From: JBBIPA01 sp963775935
Lineage (GTDB): Bacteria; Chloroflexota; Dehalococcoidia; GIF9; UBA5629
Direction: 5' to 3'
Length of the DNA: 64,000 nucleotides
Assembly (NCBI GenBank): GCA_963775935.1
Contig: CAVZKR010000002.1
Coordinates: forward strand, 682,001 to 746,000
Shown here: positions 52,163 through 61,255 of the stretch, piece after piece
Layout: every line of letters begins with the position of its first letter
Position numbering within the stretch: the stretch's first letter is position 1
Program-made: the position numbers and the translations under genes
Notes under the pieces: model-generated
The model's database searches: none
Seen by the model: the letters and a program-made list of their open reading frames with translations, nothing else
Told to the model about the DNA's origin: nothing

Positions 52163-54823
52163 ATGATTACTATAACGCTTAATGGGCGTGAAGTAAGTGG
52201 AGAAGAAGGCACAACTATTCTTGACCTGGCACGCGAAGCAGGCGTCGATATTCCTACGCTGTGCCATGATCCTAATCTGGTTTCTGCAGGAGCTTGCCGT
52301 ATTTGTATCGTTGAAGACGAACGCACTGGTGTTCTGATATCTTCCTGCGTTACACCAATAACATCTGGCATGGTGATTAATACGCAGTCGCAAAAAGTAA
52401 AGGAACGCAGAGCTATATTGCTTAAGCTTATGTTAGCCAGCCATCCTGATACTTGCATGGTGTGTGATAAGGGCAACTGCTGCGACCTGCGTAAAATTGC
52501 TGCTGATATGGGCATCGGTTTTATTGATTTTCAAAGGATCCCTCAAGTGGATACCATCGAGGAAGTAAATCCGTTCATCCAGAGAGATTTGAGCAAATGT
52601 ATTCTCTGTGCCAAGTGTATTAGAGCTGACCAGGAATTGGTTGTCGAAGGAGCCATTGACTATCTTCATCGAGGATTTATCTCCAGACCTGCCACCATCT
52701 ACGACCAACCACTGGAAAAATCCGAATGCACCTTCTGCGGCACCTGCGTGGCAATGTGCCCCACCGGTGCCTTGTCGGAAAAGGAAAAAGTATATCGTGG
52801 TACCACAACCAAAACCATCCGTTCTATTTGCCCTTACTGCGGTTGTGGCTGCGGTATTTCCCTAGAAATGAAGGACAATTACCTAATACGGTGCATGCCA
52901 GATAAAGATAATCCTCTTAATCATGGCACTCTTTGCATACGTAGCAGTTATGGCTATGATTTTGTCCACAGCCCGGAACGGCTCACAAAACCTCTCATTA
53001 AAGCAAATGGCGAATTTAAACCAGTGACATGGGAGGAAGCCCTGAGCGTAGTAGCCAGAGAGCTTCAACAAATAAAGGAAAACCATGGTTCTGATAGTTT
53101 GGCTGTTTTGGGCTCATCCAAGTGCACTAACGAGGAAAATTACTTACTGCAAAAGTTTACTCGATGCGCGCTCAGTACCAACAATATCGACAATGGAAGT
53201 CGACTTTATAGCGCTGATAGTTCCTTAAACCTTAGTAAAACTCTTGGTTTTTTCGGTACTACCGCTACTCTTGATGAGATGGAGAAATCTAAGGTGATTC
53301 TGGTCGTGGGCGCTAATCCCCAATCATCAACACCGCTTGTGGGGTACGCTATTAAGCGTGCTGTCAAATATAAGGGTGCTAAAGTAATACTTATTGATCC
53401 TTTGCAAACTAAACTCACTTTATTTGCTGATATCTGGTTACGACCTCGCTTCAATACCGATGTGGCGTTGCTCAATGGTTTGGCAAGAATAATAATCGAT
53501 GAAGGTCTGCTGGACAAAGAATATTTCACAAATAGAATGGTTGATTTTGACCAATTCATCACTAGCTTAAAGAGTTATACACTCAAGTATGTCGAAAAAA
53601 TTACTGGTGTTCCCGCTCAAGAGATACAAAAGACTGCCAGACTTTTTGCTTCCACAGACCGAGCTTCTATTGTTTTTGGCAATGGAGCCACACAACAGGC
53701 AAATGGCGCAGATTGTGTTATTGCTCTAGCTAATCTGGCAATGCTCAGAAACAGGAAAAATGATACCAGATGCAATGTCTATGCCCTACAGAGAGACAGT
53801 AATGGACAGGGTGCTTGTGATATGGGAGTAGTACCTGGTTTTCTGCCGGGTTATCAGCCGTTGGATGATGAAGGCGTCAGGAAAATATTCGAAAGCTGCT
53901 GGGGATGCCGTTTGCCAGTGACCAAAGGGGTGACCGCTCTTGAATTAATGCCAATTGCATTAGCAGGTACTATCAAGGGAATGTATATCGTCGGTGAGAA
54001 TCCTGCTTTGAGTTTCCCGCAACCGGTTTTAGTGAAACAAGCTCTTGAAAAGCTCGAGTTTTTGGTAGTGCAGGATATGTTCCTTACCGAAACAGCCAGG
54101 TTGGCTAAAGTTGTTTTTCCTGCCGCGTCCTTTGTTGAGAAGGATGGTACCTTTACCAATTTTGAAGGGAGATTGCAAAAACTACACCAAGCTCTGCCGC
54201 CGCTGGGCGACAGCCTGCCTGATTGGCGCATTATAATAAAACTGGCTAATGCAATGGGTATCTCAATGTCTTATGTCTCGCCTGACGACGTAATGAGTGA
54301 AATAAAGGAGATGGTACCTATGTACCGTGAGTCACTTCGTGTCTCAACTGGATCAGATGGTAACCAGCTAACCAGCAGACGCTTTCAGAATAAATATGGG
54401 TCAGGCAAATCACAGTGTTTCTTTGCTACTGAATATACATCGCGGAAGGGCTCACCAGATGGATATTCCTTTACTTTGATAGCAGGGAGTATACTCAACC
54501 ATTTCGGTAACGGTACCAGAAGCTCAAGAGCTCCAAGGCTAAAAAAATCATTGCCAGTGGCATTTATGGAAATCAGTAAGCCTGATGCCGACCACCTGGG
54601 TATCAACAGTGGTGATAGTGTCAAAGTATCATCGCCTGCGGGTGAAATTGTCGCTGTCGCCAGAATTACCGATACTGTTGGACAGGAGATGATATTCATG
54701 CCAATATCGTTCCCAAACAGCCCTGTTATGGCTTTATTTGACCATGTTCTCGATCCTCAGTCGAAAACACCAGCCTTGAAAATGTGCCGAGTAAAGTTAG
54801 AAAGGATTGATAGCCATGACTGA
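52163..54823 (+). CDS. NuoG/formate-dehydrogenase-like molybdopterin iron-sulfur protein, lacking the Cys/Sec ligand
   Basis: About 886 residues from ATG 52163; a GTG at 52133 is possible. Order: [2Fe-2S] domain (PTLCHDPNLVSAGACRICIV), NuoG-type His/Cys cluster (HPDTCMVCDKGNCCDL), two 4Fe-4S clusters (CILCAKCI, CTFCGTCVAMCPTGAL), a CPYCGCGCG cluster, then the molybdopterin core. Formate dehydrogenases carry Cys or Sec near RLCHSPTV; here the matching stretch is RLYSADSS, with Tyr349 (codon TAT, 53207-53209). The C-terminal molybdopterin-binding domain (DADHLGINSGDSVKVSS) is intact. A formate-oxidising role is therefore unlikely. It leads an operon with NuoE, NuoF-GltD, metV and metF. Confidence 0.88.
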   Translation: MITITLNGREVSGEEGTTILDLAREAGVDIPTLCHDPNLVSAGACRICIVEDERTGVLISSCVTPITSGMVINTQSQKVKERRAILLKLMLASHPDTCMVCDKGNCCDLRKIAADMGIGFIDFQRIPQVDTIEEVNPFIQRDLSKCILCAKCIRADQELVVEGAIDYLHRGFISRPATIYDQPLEKSECTFCGTCVAMCPTGALSEKEKVYRGTTTKTIRSICPYCGCGCGISLEMKDNYLIRCMPDKDNPLNHGTLCIRSSYGYDFVHSPERLTKPLIKANGEFKPVTWEEALSVVARELQQIKENHGSDSLAVLGSSKCTNEENYLLQKFTRCALSTNNIDNGSRLYSADSSLNLSKTLGFFGTTATLDEMEKSKVILVVGANPQSSTPLVGYAIKRAVKYKGAKVILIDPLQTKLTLFADIWLRPRFNTDVALLNGLARIIIDEGLLDKEYFTNRMVDFDQFITSLKSYTLKYVEKITGVPAQEIQKTARLFASTDRASIVFGNGATQQANGADCVIALANLAMLRNRKNDTRCNVYALQRDSNGQGACDMGVVPGFLPGYQPLDDEGVRKIFESCWGCRLPVTKGVTALELMPIALAGTIKGMYIVGENPALSFPQPVLVKQALEKLEFLVVQDMFLTETARLAKVVFPAASFVEKDGTFTNFEGRLQKLHQALPPLGDSLPDWRIIIKLANAMGISMSYVSPDDVMSEIKEMVPMYRESLRVSTGSDGNQLTSRRFQNKYGSGKSQCFFATEYTSRKGSPDGYSFTLIAGSILNHFGNGTRSSRAPRLKKSLPVAFMEISKPDADHLGINSGDSVKVSSPAGEIVAVARITDTVGQEMIFMPISFPNSPVMALFDHVLDPQSKTPALKMCRVKLERIDSHD

Positions 54824-55325
54824 AACAACACAGAGGTCACCGGTACCTGATATGAAGCGAATACAAGAGCTTATCGAAAGCGCACGCAATGAACGATGGG
54901 CATTGATCCCATTGCTGCAGAGAATACAGGGGGAAATTGGCTATATTCCTCTTGAGGCTGTTCAATCCATTGCCAGAGCTATGGGTTTATTTCCCTCACA
55001 GGTACAAGGGGTGATTTCCTTCTACACACAACTGTATACCAAGCCACAGGGAAGAAATATGGTGAGGGTATGTCGTGGTACTGCCTGCCATGTGCGTGGT
55101 GGCAAGACAATCCTCAAGCTGGTGAAACAGTACCTCGACCTTGACGAAGGAGAAACCACTCCTGATTATGAATATACCTTGGAAACTGTAGCCTGTATTG
55201 GGGTTTGTGCCTTGGCACCCAACATGGTCATTGGCAATACTACCCATGGACACTTGAATCCTAAAAAGATAGCCCAATTATTCGGTAGCAGGCAGTTGCA
55301 TGGTGGGAAAAAGAGTGATGAATAG
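54816..55325 (+). CDS. NuoE-like [2Fe-2S] subunit
   Basis: 169 residues from ATG 54816. Thioredoxin-fold subunit of NADH-linked complexes: LIPLLQRIQGEIGYIPLEAV, GVISFYTQLYTKP-G and cluster cysteines in CRGTACHVRGG and ACIGVCALAPNM. It overlaps the preceding gene by 8 bases and the following one by 8 bases, so the three are translationally coupled. Confidence 0.95.
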   Translation: MTETTQRSPVPDMKRIQELIESARNERWALIPLLQRIQGEIGYIPLEAVQSIARAMGLFPSQVQGVISFYTQLYTKPQGRNMVRVCRGTACHVRGGKTILKLVKQYLDLDEGETTPDYEYTLETVACIGVCALAPNMVIGNTTHGHLNPKKIAQLFGSRQLHGGKKSDE

Positions 55326-58300
55326 CAAGATAGAACTGAAGATAATCTTTGTATGTCAAGAAACCCCATGTCTTTCCATGGGGTCTGACACTGTTTACGA
55401 AGCACTCAAAGTAGAACTGGGTAAGCAGGGTTTAAAAAGCGCTAAGCTAGAAAAGAGTGGCTGTCATGGGCATGGACTGTGTGAGAATGGTCCCAGTGTA
55501 GTTATAGAACCTGACGGAATTTTTTATATACGCGTGCAGGCTGAAGATGCAAGAGATATTGTTACCTCACTTATTCGAGGTAACAAACCAGTGCAGCGTC
55601 TTCTCTACGTTGACCCTACAACTAATATGACCGTACCACGTTATACCGAGGTAAACTTCTATAAGAAGCAAGAACGTGTTATCCTTCGAAACTGCGGCCG
55701 TATTAACCCGGAGAAAATCGATGATTTCATCACCCGAGGAGGCTACCAGGCACTTACCAAAGCCGTCCTGAAAATGAAACCAGAGGAGGTTATTGAGGAG
55801 GTCAAGAAATCAGGGCTTCGAGGTCGTGGCGGCGCTGGCTTTCCCACGGGACGTAAGTGGGAATTTTGCAGAAACGCTCCTGGGAACACTAAATACGTCA
55901 TCTGTAACGCTGACGAAGGTGACCCCGGTGCCTTCATGGATCGCTCCATACTGGAAGCCGACCCACATGCAGTCATCGAAGGACTTACTATTGCTGGTTT
56001 TGCCATAGGGGCACAGGAAGGATACATCTATGCCCGCGCTGAATATCCCCTGGCGGTGAAACGATTTCGCACCGCCCTGGAGCAAGCCAGTGAGAAAGGC
56101 TTCCTCGGTAAAAACATTCTCGGCTCAAGTTTCAACTTCACTATCCATATGAAAGAGGGAGCCGGTGCTTTCGTCTGCGGCGAGGAGACAGCTCTTATGG
56201 CTTCGATTGAAGGCAAACGCGGTATGCCTCGTCCACGCCCACCCTTCCCTGCACAATCAGGTCTCGATGGAAAACCAAGCAACATTAATAATGTTAAAAC
56301 CCTGGCAAGTATTCCTGTCATCATCGATAAAGGTGCTGCCTGGTTTAGTAAAATTGGTACCGAGAAGAGCAGTGGTACAGCCGTCTTTGCCCTTACGGGT
56401 AAAATAGCCAATAGTGGCCTGGTAGAAGTGCCCATGGGAACACCGCTGTCCAAAATCATTTTCGATATTGGTGGTGGTGTTCCTCGTGGTAGACGTTTTA
56501 AAGCAGTGCAGACCGGTGGGCCATCCGGTGGTTGCATCCCAGCCCACTTCATAGATACTCCCGTGGAGTATGATACTCTTGCAAAGCTGGGCTCCATCAT
56601 GGGCTCCGGTGGTATGGTGGTGCTTGATGAAAATACCTGCATGGTCGAGGTAGCACGCTATTTCCTCAGTTTCACACAGGAGGAGTCCTGTGGTAAATGC
56701 GTCCCCTGCCGACTGGGCACAAGGCAGATGCTTGAGATATTAACTAAGATAACACAGGGCAAAGGGGAGGAAAAGGACCTTACTACCTTACTTAGTATTG
56801 CTAAGGCTGTTAAAGAATGCTCACTCTGTGGCCTGGGACAGACCTGCCCTAATCCTGTGCTTACCACCTTAAATTATTTTCGTGACGAGTACGAAGCCCA
56901 TATAAAGGACAAACGGTGTCCCGCTGCTGTGTGCGATGCCTTGATGATATCGCCGTGTCAGCATACCTGTCCCGTTGGTATCAATATACCTAAATATGTT
57001 GCTCATATTGCCGCTGGAGAATATGCTGATTCAATTCAAACCATCAGGGATAGAAATCCATTTGCTGCTGTCTGCGGCCGAATCTGCCCTCATCCTTGTG
57101 AAGGCAGATGCCGTCGCGGTGAACTCGATGCACCTGTTGCTATCAGGTCTCTTAAACGCTTTGCTGCCGACTGGTATGCCGAACATTTTGCTGAACTACC
57201 ATCCCCAGAACCTTTCCCCAGAACCAAGCTTCAGAAAATAGCAGTGGTTGGTGCTGGACCTACGGGATTGAGTTGTGCCTACTATCTTGTCCAGATGGGC
57301 TACGGAGTCACTGTATTCGAAGCACTCCCGGTTGGCGGTGGTATGCTTTCTGTCGCAATACCGGAATTTCGTTTGCCTCAGAAAATAATCCAGGAGGACA
57401 TTGATTACATCACTAAATGCGGTGTGGAAATAAAATACGACACGCCCATCAACGTCAACCTCACAGTAGAAGACCTGAAGAAAGATGGCTTTGCTGCTGT
57501 CTTCATTGCTGCCGGCGCTCAGAGAAGCCAACGTATGGGCATACCTGGTGAATTGGAGGACATCGAAGGTTTTTATTATGGTCTGAGATTTCTTAGAGAT
57601 ATCAAGGTCGGCAAAAATATCAAAGTTGCTCGAAATGTCGCGGTAATTGGAGGAGGAAACGTAGCACTCGACGCTGCACGTACAGCACTCCGTCTTGGTG
57701 CTGATAATGTAGCCATATTCTACCGTCGCTCAAGGGAAGAGATGCCGGTCACCGAGGTGGAGTATGACGAAGCTATCGCAGAAGGTATTGTCATTAGCTT
57801 CCTGACAAGTCCTACCAGAATTGTAAGCGACAAGTGGAAGGTAACTGGTCTGCAATGCGTGCGCATGCAACTGGGTGAAATGGACGATAGCGGGCGCCGC
57901 CGTGCGGTGGCAATCCCTGGTTCTGATTTTTTTATTGCGGCGAACACTGTCATCGCTGCAGTAGGTCAGGCGCCAGACCTATCCTTTCTGCCACCCGATA
58001 GCGCTCTGGAGCGCACTCGCTGGGAAACGCTAAAAGTCGATGCGCATACTTTATCAACCAATATCCCTGGTGTCTTTGCTGGCGGAGATTTTGTTACTGG
58101 TCCAGGCATGGTTGTTCACGCAATTGCTGCAGGTAAGCGTGGTGCTCTTGCCATCGATAAACATCTAAGGGGTGATACTACCTGGATAGAGATGTACGAC
58201 ATCAAGAAAGAGGTTATTTTGCCGCCCACTATGGAAGTGGAAGAGGAGACGTGGAAACAACAGTCACGCCTTGAGGTGACAACACTGCCGACTGAGGCAA

Positions 58301-58395
58301 GAAAACATAGTTTCGAAGAAATCGAACTTAGCTTTGGAGAAGAGATAGCAATACAGGAAGCCAAGCGATGCTTGAGGTGCGATCTGGAGAAATAA
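55318..58395 (+). CDS. NuoF-like flavoprotein fused to a GltD/NfnB-like NAD(P)H oxidoreductase
   Basis: 1025 residues from ATG 55318. (1) A thioredoxin-like [2Fe-2S] N-terminus (CQETPCLSMGSD, SGCHGHGLCENGP). (2) NuoF core: GLRGRGGAGFPTGRKWEF (FMN/NADH), CNADEGDPGAFMDR, GAYVCGEE-type GAFVCGEETALMASIEG, SLBB, and the 4Fe-4S site ESCGKCVPCRLGT...C. (3) A GltD-like half: CQHTCPVGINIP, CGRICPHPCEGRCRR, FAD site VVGAGPTGLSCAYYL and NADPH site VIGGGNVALDAARTALRLGA, then VFAGGDFVTGP. The fusion recalls NfnB joined to a HydB/NuoF-type subunit, as in Stn-type bifurcating transhydrogenases (from memory). Likely electron bifurcation between pyridine nucleotides and iron-sulfur partners. Confidence 0.9.
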   Translation: MNSKIELKIIFVCQETPCLSMGSDTVYEALKVELGKQGLKSAKLEKSGCHGHGLCENGPSVVIEPDGIFYIRVQAEDARDIVTSLIRGNKPVQRLLYVDPTTNMTVPRYTEVNFYKKQERVILRNCGRINPEKIDDFITRGGYQALTKAVLKMKPEEVIEEVKKSGLRGRGGAGFPTGRKWEFCRNAPGNTKYVICNADEGDPGAFMDRSILEADPHAVIEGLTIAGFAIGAQEGYIYARAEYPLAVKRFRTALEQASEKGFLGKNILGSSFNFTIHMKEGAGAFVCGEETALMASIEGKRGMPRPRPPFPAQSGLDGKPSNINNVKTLASIPVIIDKGAAWFSKIGTEKSSGTAVFALTGKIANSGLVEVPMGTPLSKIIFDIGGGVPRGRRFKAVQTGGPSGGCIPAHFIDTPVEYDTLAKLGSIMGSGGMVVLDENTCMVEVARYFLSFTQEESCGKCVPCRLGTRQMLEILTKITQGKGEEKDLTTLLSIAKAVKECSLCGLGQTCPNPVLTTLNYFRDEYEAHIKDKRCPAAVCDALMISPCQHTCPVGINIPKYVAHIAAGEYADSIQTIRDRNPFAAVCGRICPHPCEGRCRRGELDAPVAIRSLKRFAADWYAEHFAELPSPEPFPRTKLQKIAVVGAGPTGLSCAYYLVQMGYGVTVFEALPVGGGMLSVAIPEFRLPQKIIQEDIDYITKCGVEIKYDTPINVNLTVEDLKKDGFAAVFIAAGAQRSQRMGIPGELEDIEGFYYGLRFLRDIKVGKNIKVARNVAVIGGGNVALDAARTALRLGADNVAIFYRRSREEMPVTEVEYDEAIAEGIVISFLTSPTRIVSDKWKVTGLQCVRMQLGEMDDSGRRRAVAIPGSDFFIAANTVIAAVGQAPDLSFLPPDSALERTRWETLKVDAHTLSTNIPGVFAGGDFVTGPGMVVHAIAAGKRGALAIDKHLRGDTTWIEMYDIKKEVILPPTMEVEEETWKQQSRLEVTTLPTEARKHSFEEIELSFGEEIAIQEAKRCLRCDLEK

Positions 58396-58461
58396 CAGTG
58401 AGCTATTTGTAACAAGAGGATTTAAGAAGCGCTTTATTGGCTGACCAAGGAGGATGTTACT

Positions 58462-59109
58462 ATGAAGTCCATCACCAAGCAGAAACCGTTTGATGAAATC
58501 ATGAAACTACTGGAAGGCTGCGACAGGATATTCATTACTGGCTGCGGCACCTGCACCACTATGACCAAAACTGGCGGCATAGACCAGGTTGAGGAAATGA
58601 AAAAGCGTTTGCAGGATGCTGGCAAGCTGATAACCGGATGGACGGTGATTCCTACCAGTTGTGATGACATGACTGAAGCAACTCTCAAGGAGCATAGCGC
58701 TAATATCCAGAATGCTAACTGCATTCTGGTGATGTCTTGTGCCCTGGGGCTGTTCAAGATATCTTCTTGTATCAAGAAGCCAGCTGTTCCAGCGGTGGAC
58801 ACGCTCTTCATAGGGGTTGAGGATGTGCCCGGTAACTTCTATGAAGTTTGTGCCCAGTGTGGTCAATGTGTCCTCGGTTTTACCGCAGGCATTTGCCCTA
58901 TCACCTTTTGCCATAAGAGCCTATTGAATGGTCCCTGTGGTGGTACCAATAAAGGCAAGTGTGAGGTAGATAAAGATAAGGATTGCGCATGGACTCTTAT
59001 TTACAATCGGCTCAAAGAGCAGGGTAGGCTTGACCTGATGCATAAGCATCTGCCTCCTAAGAACTACCAGGCAGCTCCCAAGCCGCGGAAGGTAAAAATA
59101 ATTGCTTAA
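58462..59109 (+). CDS. metV: MetV-like methylene-THF reductase C-terminal-type protein
   Basis: 215 residues with AAGGAGG upstream. It has the MetV family layout: KPFDEIMKLLEGCDRIFITGCGTCTTMTKTGG, VSC-type Cys (TSCDDMTEATLKEH), CAQCGQCVLGFTAGICPITFCHKSLLNGPCGGTNKGKCEV. The Cys are expected to bind iron-sulfur or zinc. In acetogens MetV is the partner of MetF. It follows NuoF-GltD by 66 bases. Confidence 0.93.
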   Translation: MKSITKQKPFDEIMKLLEGCDRIFITGCGTCTTMTKTGGIDQVEEMKKRLQDAGKLITGWTVIPTSCDDMTEATLKEHSANIQNANCILVMSCALGLFKISSCIKKPAVPAVDTLFIGVEDVPGNFYEVCAQCGQCVLGFTAGICPITFCHKSLLNGPCGGTNKGKCEVDKDKDCAWTLIYNRLKEQGRLDLMHKHLPPKNYQAAPKPRKVKIIA

Positions 59110-59126
59110 GCGAAGGAGACAAAGCC

Positions 59127-60014
59127 ATGACAACAGGCTTTAAAGAGGCTCTAAACTCTGGCAGATTCGTCATTACCAGTGAAATTGGTCCACCAAAGGG
59201 CACCAATCTAGACAAGATGCTCCATCATATTGACCTGCTCAAGGATAAAGTCGATGCCATAAATGTTACTGACCATCAGAGCTCGGTGATGCGCTTCCCG
59301 TCTATAGGAGGTTGTCTGGCTATTAAAGAACGTGGTGGTGAACCGATACTGCAAATGACTTGCCGTGACCGCAATCGCCTGGCGCTTCAGTCTGAATTAC
59401 TCTTTGCCTATACCAGGGGCATTGGAAATGTGCTCTGTCTCACCGGAGATGCTGTCCCCGTCGGAGACCATAAAGAAGCTAAAGGTGTCTTCGACCTGGA
59501 CTCGTTACAGTTGATTGAGACAGTACATCTCATGGAATCTGGCAAAGATTTGGGTGGAAATGACCTTGACGGTACGGTGAAATTTTGTGCTGGTGCCACA
59601 GTTACCCCTGAGGCTGATCCCATTGAACCTCAATTAATCAAGTTTGAAAAAAAGGTGGAAGCTGGTGCTGAGTTCTTTCAGACACAAGCTGTCTATGACC
59701 TTGATAACTTCGCCAGGTTTATGAAACATGCCCGCCAATTTCCAGTTAAAATACTGGCAGGGATTGTGTTGCTTGTATCCGCCAGAATGGCGAAGTATAT
59801 GACGGAGAATGTACCCGGTATCTTTGTGCCTCAGCAGTTGATTGATGAATTGGCTGCGGCACCAAAAGGTGAAGCGCTCAATAAAGGTATTGAAATCGCT
59901 GGGCGCATGATCGCTATCCTAAAGAAAGAGACGCTGTGCGATGGCGTCCACATCATGGCAATAGGCAAGGAAGAGGTAGTCCCCGCTATTCTCAAGGCCG
60001 CGGGTATCTCATAA
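59127..60014 (+). CDS. metF: Methylene-tetrahydrofolate reductase MetF
   Basis: 295 residues. Reduces 5,10-methylene-THF to 5-methyl-THF with FAD. Motifs: VITSEIGPPKGTNLDKML, INVTDHQSSVMRFPS, LQMTCRDRNRLALQSELL, NVLCLTGDAVPVGDH, FCAGATVTPEADP and AGAEFFQTQAVYDL. The AAGGAGAC site is 8 bases before the ATG. With metV and the upstream complex it completes the methyl branch reduction in this organism. Confidence 0.95.
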   Translation: MTTGFKEALNSGRFVITSEIGPPKGTNLDKMLHHIDLLKDKVDAINVTDHQSSVMRFPSIGGCLAIKERGGEPILQMTCRDRNRLALQSELLFAYTRGIGNVLCLTGDAVPVGDHKEAKGVFDLDSLQLIETVHLMESGKDLGGNDLDGTVKFCAGATVTPEADPIEPQLIKFEKKVEAGAEFFQTQAVYDLDNFARFMKHARQFPVKILAGIVLLVSARMAKYMTENVPGIFVPQQLIDELAAAPKGEALNKGIEIAGRMIAILKKETLCDGVHIMAIGKEEVVPAILKAAGIS

Positions 60015-60148
60015 AACTGATCGTTTCTATTATTTACATAATAATTACTCATTCCTTTTCACTTGCAATATCTACATCGTATCACCCGTTAAGACACTAG
60101 CGACAAACGACGACTGTATGTACCCCTTGACAATTATCTAACTGTACA

Positions 60149-60175
60149 TTGACAGTATAGTGTAGACTATATAAC
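60149..60175 (+). promoter_or_regulatory. Candidate plsX promoter with inverted repeat
   Basis: TTGACA and TATAAC lie 15 bases apart. The inverted repeat TATAGT-GTAG-ACTATA overlaps the -10 region and could be an operator. A second TTGACA lies at 60127. Confidence 0.4.
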
Positions 60176-60205
60176 CAAAATACAAAGGTATGAGGAGTAA
60201 TAGCA

Positions 60206-61234
60206 ATGTCACAGGGTAATAAAACGTTAAGAATTGCTGTCGATGCTATGGGTGGTGATTATGCTCCTGGCGAAGTAATCAAGGGCGCTATTGATGCTGC
60301 TCAACAGGGAGATATTGAGATTATTTTGGTGGGACCGATGGCTATATTGCAGACAGAACTGGCTAAATACGATGTCTCGAATCTGCCTGTCAAATGCCTT
60401 AATGCTGATGAATTCGTTAAAGAAGGAGAGCCGCCAGCCCTGGTACTTCGACAGAAACGTAATGCCTCTATCATCATTGCTACCAAGCTGGTGAAAGCTG
60501 GAGAGGTTGACGCTGTGGTCAGTGCTGGACCAACCGGTGCTGTGGTTGCCTGTGCGCTCACTATCTTAGGTAGCACTGAAGGTATGGAGCGTCCTGTGGT
60601 TGGAGGTCCTATGCTGGGATTCAGTCCCAATACAGTCGTTATGGACTATGGTGGCAATGTTGATTGTAAACCCTATCACCTGCTCAGTTTTGCAGTAGTG
60701 GGTTGTGCTTATGCTAAGAAGCTTTTACATATCCCCAATCCTACCGTAGCCTTATTAAGCGTGGGAAGCGAAGAGGGGAAAGGAAATGAATTGGTCAAAG
60801 AAAGCTTTCCCCTGTTTAAGAAGAGCGGATTAAACTTTATCGGCAATGTAGAAGGGAATGACCTCGTCGCCGGCAAGGCAAATGTAATTGTCTGCGATGG
60901 TTTTGTGGGGAATACGTTGCTGAAATTCGTCGAAGGTCTGGGTGGTGCCATTGTCCAATGGCTAAAGGTTAGCTTGAATGGCAGGTTGCCTGATGCCGAA
61001 GTTGACAAGCTGAAGCAGGATTTGCTGGCGAAAATGGTTGGCGCAGACCTTGTCGGTGGGGCGCCATTGTTGGGGGTTAATGGAGTAGCGATGGTAATGC
61101 ATGGTCGCAGCCAGGCATTGCAGTTTACCAGAGCTATCACTCAAACAAAGGTTGTCGTTGAATCCGGCATTGTTGACGCTATTAACTCGGAGCTTGCCGT
61201 AGTGAAGAGACAACTCGATTGTGCGAAAAATTAA
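60206..61234 (+). CDS. plsX: Phosphate acyltransferase PlsX
   Basis: Makes acyl phosphate from acyl-ACP for phospholipid synthesis. The 342-residue product has IAVDAMGGDYAPGEVIKGA, VSAGPTGAVVACALTILG, GMERPVVGGPM, LLSVGSEEGKGN and NVIVCDGFVGNTLLKFVEG. No fab genes are next to it here. It ends 21 bases before the converging LUD gene. Confidence 0.95.
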   Translation: MSQGNKTLRIAVDAMGGDYAPGEVIKGAIDAAQQGDIEIILVGPMAILQTELAKYDVSNLPVKCLNADEFVKEGEPPALVLRQKRNASIIIATKLVKAGEVDAVVSAGPTGAVVACALTILGSTEGMERPVVGGPMLGFSPNTVVMDYGGNVDCKPYHLLSFAVVGCAYAKKLLHIPNPTVALLSVGSEEGKGNELVKESFPLFKKSGLNFIGNVEGNDLVAGKANVIVCDGFVGNTLLKFVEGLGGAIVQWLKVSLNGRLPDAEVDKLKQDLLAKMVGADLVGGAPLLGVNGVAMVMHGRSQALQFTRAITQTKVVVESGIVDAINSELAVVKRQLDCAKN

Positions 61235-61255
61235 ATCGGTCGAGGCGTTTTGTCT

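Noticed and set aside
52163..54823. Selenocysteine formate dehydrogenase
   Set aside because: The position aligned with Sec/Cys is a TAT tyrosine codon, with no TGA in frame.
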